Shown here: one piece after another, positions 61,826 through 64,000 of the stretch
Position numbering within the stretch: the stretch's first letter is position 1
Layout: every line of letters begins with the position of its first letter
Assembly (NCBI RefSeq): GCF_020748465.1
Contig: NZ_JAHZMP010000002.1
Span: 1 to 64,000, forward strand
Direction: 5' to 3'
Length of the DNA: 64,000 nt
From: Terrisporobacter mayombei
GTDB taxonomy: Bacteria; Bacillota; Clostridia; Peptostreptococcales; Peptostreptococcaceae
Translations under genes and position numbers: made by a program
Notes under the pieces: model-generated
What the model was told of the DNA's origin: nothing
Database searches by the model: none
Seen by the model: only the letters and a program-made list of their open reading frames with translations

Positions 61826-62516
61826 TATACTTGTTGTAGAAGATGATATAGACATAATAAAACTACTAAAGATTTATCTTGAAAATGATGGACATAGAGT
61901 GATTTCTGCTCAGAACGGGTTGGATGCATTACAGATAATAGAAAATATAAAAGTTGATTTAGTAGTAATGGATATTATGATGCCAAAAATGGATGGTTAT
62001 GAATTAACTATGAGAATAAGATCAAAATATACTATTCCAATAATAATTTTATCTGCTAAAAACGAAGATAATGATAAGATAATGGGATTGAATTTAGGTG
62101 CAGATGATTATATAACGAAACCTTTTAATCCACTGGAAATAGTCGCAAGAATTAATTCTAATTTAAGAAGATTTTATGATTTTAATAAAATAGTAGTGCC
62201 AAAAGATGAAGAAAGACAATTAATAGTAGGTGACTTAACTTTAGATACCCAAAAGTTAGCTCTTTATAAAAAATGTGAAGAAGTTGTAGTAACTCCTACA
62301 GAATATAAAATTTTGGCTCTTCTTATGAAAACACCAGGAAAAGTATATACAAAGTTGCAGATATGTGAAGCGATTAATGGAGACTATATTGAAAGTGATA
62401 ATAATACTATGATGGTTCATATTTCTCGACTGCGTGAAAAAGTAGAAGATGATTCAAAAAACCCAAAGTATATAAAAACTGTAAGAGGAATCGGATATAA
62501 AATTGCGAAAAAATAA
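61815..62516 (+). CDS. OmpR/PhoB-family response regulator
   Basis: About 233 residues. Receiver domain (about 1-120) with the phospho-acceptor Asp in VVMDIMMPKMDGYE and the Lys in DDYITKPF. Winged-helix DNA-binding domain (about 135-230) with VHISRLREKVEDDSKNPKYIKTVRGIGYKI. I prefer the TTG at 61815, spaced from AGAGGTGA, to the GTG at 61806 inside it. It overlaps both neighbours. The promoter upstream of the glycosyltransferase is a candidate autoregulated target. Confidence 0.93.
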   Translation: MTYNILVVEDDIDIIKLLKIYLENDGHRVISAQNGLDALQIIENIKVDLVVMDIMMPKMDGYELTMRIRSKYTIPIIILSAKNEDNDKIMGLNLGADDYITKPFNPLEIVARINSNLRRFYDFNKIVVPKDEERQLIVGDLTLDTQKLALYKKCEEVVVTPTEYKILALLMKTPGKVYTKLQICEAINGDYIESDNNTMMVHISRLREKVEDDSKNPKYIKTVRGIGYKIAKK

Positions 62517-64000
62517 AAGTAAATTTTACAAAATTTTAGTTAGAAATTATATTGCTTTCACAGGTGTTATCATAATTTCTATTGTGTGTATATTGCATGG
62601 TATAAATCATAAAATAAAAGATATTATTAGTGAACCTAAAATAAAAGAATTAGTGGATTATGCAAGTTTAATTTCTGATAATGATAATAATGAAATTAAT
62701 AAATCACGTATAAAAAAATTAGCTGGGAAAGATACTTTCATTCAATTATTAGATGAAAATAATAAGGTTATATATGAAAGTGAACCTGGAAAATTCAATA
62801 AAAAATATACAAAGGAAGAGCTAAATTGTATACATGATTATTATGATGATCCTTATATTGATATCCAAAAATATAAAAATGATAAAAATAAAGAAAATGT
62901 ATCAGTATCAATAACCTATTATGATAAAGATGATAACATTCATAATAAAATATACGTTGTAGATGATAAATTTAATTTAATATATACAAATACAGGAGAT
63001 ACTAGAAAATCTTTTACTGAAAATGAGTTCAAATATTTAAAAGGAACTTATCTAAAAGGATATGATATTAGAAAATACTCCTTTAAAGACAAAGATAATG
63101 AGAAGTTAACACTTTTAATAAATACTCCTTCTCTTACTAATGAAATATACGGCAAGATTTTGACTACTTCTATATGTGCATTTGCATTATTTATATTGAT
63201 ATATATTATTCTAATTATAATATTTATTATCTGGATAAATCGCAAAGTAAAAAGACCAATTAATATTTTAAATGAAGCCATTGTTAAGTTTAAAAACGGT
63301 GAGCGTGAAAATTATTTAGATTATGATGGACCACAGGAATTTTGTGATATTTGTAGTAGTTTCAATGATATGTCAAGAAAGTTGTACAATAGTGAGAAAA
63401 AGCGTGAAAGCTTGGAAGAAGAAAAGCAAAAAATACTCGCTGATATATCCCATGATTTAAAGACCCCAATAACAGTTATAAAGGGATATTCAAAGGCTGT
63501 TTGTGATAATCTAGTTTCAGAAGAAGAAAAAGACCAATATCTTATGACTATTTATAAAAAAGCAGATCACTTAGATGAATTGATTAATACTTTTTATGAA
63601 TACAGCAAATTGGAACATCCAGATTATAAGTATGTATTTGAAAAAGTAGATTTATGTGAATATGGTAGAGTTTATCTTGCAGGAAAATATGAAGAACTAG
63701 ATATAAATGGAGTAGAAATAGAGGCTGATATTCCAGATGAGCCTATTTATTGTAAGTTAGATAGAATTCAATTAAAACGTGTTTTTGAAAATATTATTTC
63801 AAATTCACTAAAGCATAATAAAAAAGATTTATCCATATTATTTGAAATAGAAGAATATTTCGATAAAGTGAAAATTAATATTGCAGATAATGGACAGGGA
63901 ATTTCCAAGGAAATACGAAAAAATATTTTCAAGCCTTTTGTAGTAGGTGAAAAGTCCCGTACAAAAAAAGGTTCAGGACTAGGACTTGCCATAAGTAAAA
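62503..64000 (+). CDS. Sensor histidine kinase, cut by the window end
   Basis: Starts at TTG 62503, overlapping the response regulator by 14 bases. The coding frame runs off the window with no stop. Membrane helix (about 12-32), extracytoplasmic sensor (about 33-210, mixed charged with YESEPGKFNKKY), second helix (about 222-245), HAMP-like linker, HisKA with the phospho-His in DISHDLKTPITVIKGYSKA, and an ATPase domain with NSLKHN, ADNGQG and GSGLGLAIS. The C-terminal end is missing. It is the partner of the adjacent regulator. Confidence 0.92.
   Translation, partial: MRKNKSKFYKILVRNYIAFTGVIIISIVCILHGINHKIKDIISEPKIKELVDYASLISDNDNNEINKSRIKKLAGKDTFIQLLDENNKVIYESEPGKFNKKYTKEELNCIHDYYDDPYIDIQKYKNDKNKENVSVSITYYDKDDNIHNKIYVVDDKFNLIYTNTGDTRKSFTENEFKYLKGTYLKGYDIRKYSFKDKDNEKLTLLINTPSLTNEIYGKILTTSICAFALFILIYIILIIIFIIWINRKVKRPINILNEAIVKFKNGERENYLDYDGPQEFCDICSSFNDMSRKLYNSEKKRESLEEEKQKILADISHDLKTPITVIKGYSKAVCDNLVSEEEKDQYLMTIYKKADHLDELINTFYEYSKLEHPDYKYVFEKVDLCEYGRVYLAGKYEELDINGVEIEADIPDEPIYCKLDRIQLKRVFENIISNSLKHNKKDLSILFEIEEYFDKVKINIADNGQGISKEIRKNIFKPFVVGEKSRTKKGSGLGLAISK

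Overview
The window is AT-rich DNA (very low GC, heavy A/T codon use, frequent TTG starts with strong AGGAGG ribosome binding sites). It carries a spore-formation gene (spoVB), a class II ribonucleotide reductase, an [FeFe]-hydrogenase maturase (hydE), a TM1266-type hydrogenase regulator, glycine and SAM-I riboswitches, and the rpsB-tsf-pyrH-frr-uppS-cdsA-dxr-rseP-ispG order. Together these point to an anaerobic endospore-former of Clostridium sensu stricto. I cannot name the species from sequence alone. There is no rRNA, tRNA, CRISPR array or insertion sequence that I can support.

Layout. 0.2-8.8 kb: two zinc-ribbon proteins, a membrane-anchored alpha/beta hydrolase, spoVB, an ECF-like sigma factor with a DUF6241 membrane protein and moaC, then a divergent pair of tRNA-editing enzymes (ProX type and AlaX). 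8.9-19.4 kb: an XRE regulator with a ruined metallopeptidase domain, a nitrilase-family amidase, an MsrA-MsrB fusion whose MsrB half lacks its catalytic cysteine, a decayed glutamine amidotransferase, two secreted SH3b/3D cell-wall proteins, a repeat-rich small protein, a TM1266-type regulator, a small gene behind a LexA-like operator, and a VanW protein. 19.6-31.3 kb: a membrane-anchored pseudokinase, an AI-2E family permease, a bactofilin-like membrane protein, a glycine-riboswitch-controlled alanine/glycine symporter, a PepSY protein, an isolated phage-like family B DNA polymerase, a CarD regulator, a small minus-strand gene, a pentapeptide/potassium-channel fusion and a D,D-carboxypeptidase. 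31.4-39.8 kb: the conserved translation, lipid and isoprenoid core. 40-45 kb: an osmoprotectant-type ABC importer and nrdJ. 45-55 kb: hydE, a candidate small RNA, a lipoprotein, SAM-riboswitch metNIQ, a Ppx/GppA protein, a 3-methyladenine glycosylase, proC and a secreted DUF1002 protein. 55.5-64 kb: a nuclease-dead HsdR_N_2-like protein with a His/Cys-rich tail, a group 2 sigma factor, a LysR pseudogene, and a tightly overlapping five-gene unit (glycolipid glycosyltransferase, NodB deacetylase, flippase-like protein, response regulator, sensor kinase) that runs off the window end.

How the parts work together. Core housekeeping is concentrated at 31-40 kb and 48-54 kb. Much of the rest concerns the cell envelope (3D/SH3b proteins, VanW, carboxypeptidase, DUF1002 protein, glycolipid/deacetylase/two-component unit), and some of it carries candidate WalR- or OmpR-type sites. 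Three loci are visibly decaying (glutamine amidotransferase, LysR regulator, a small unknown gene), and several proteins keep a fold but have lost catalytic residues (MsrB domain, kinase, ImmA-like domain, HsdR_N_2-like domain). The least explained items are the isolated DNA polymerase, the pentapeptide-repeat potassium channel, the metal-tail protein, the LexA-boxed 56-residue protein and the five-gene envelope unit.
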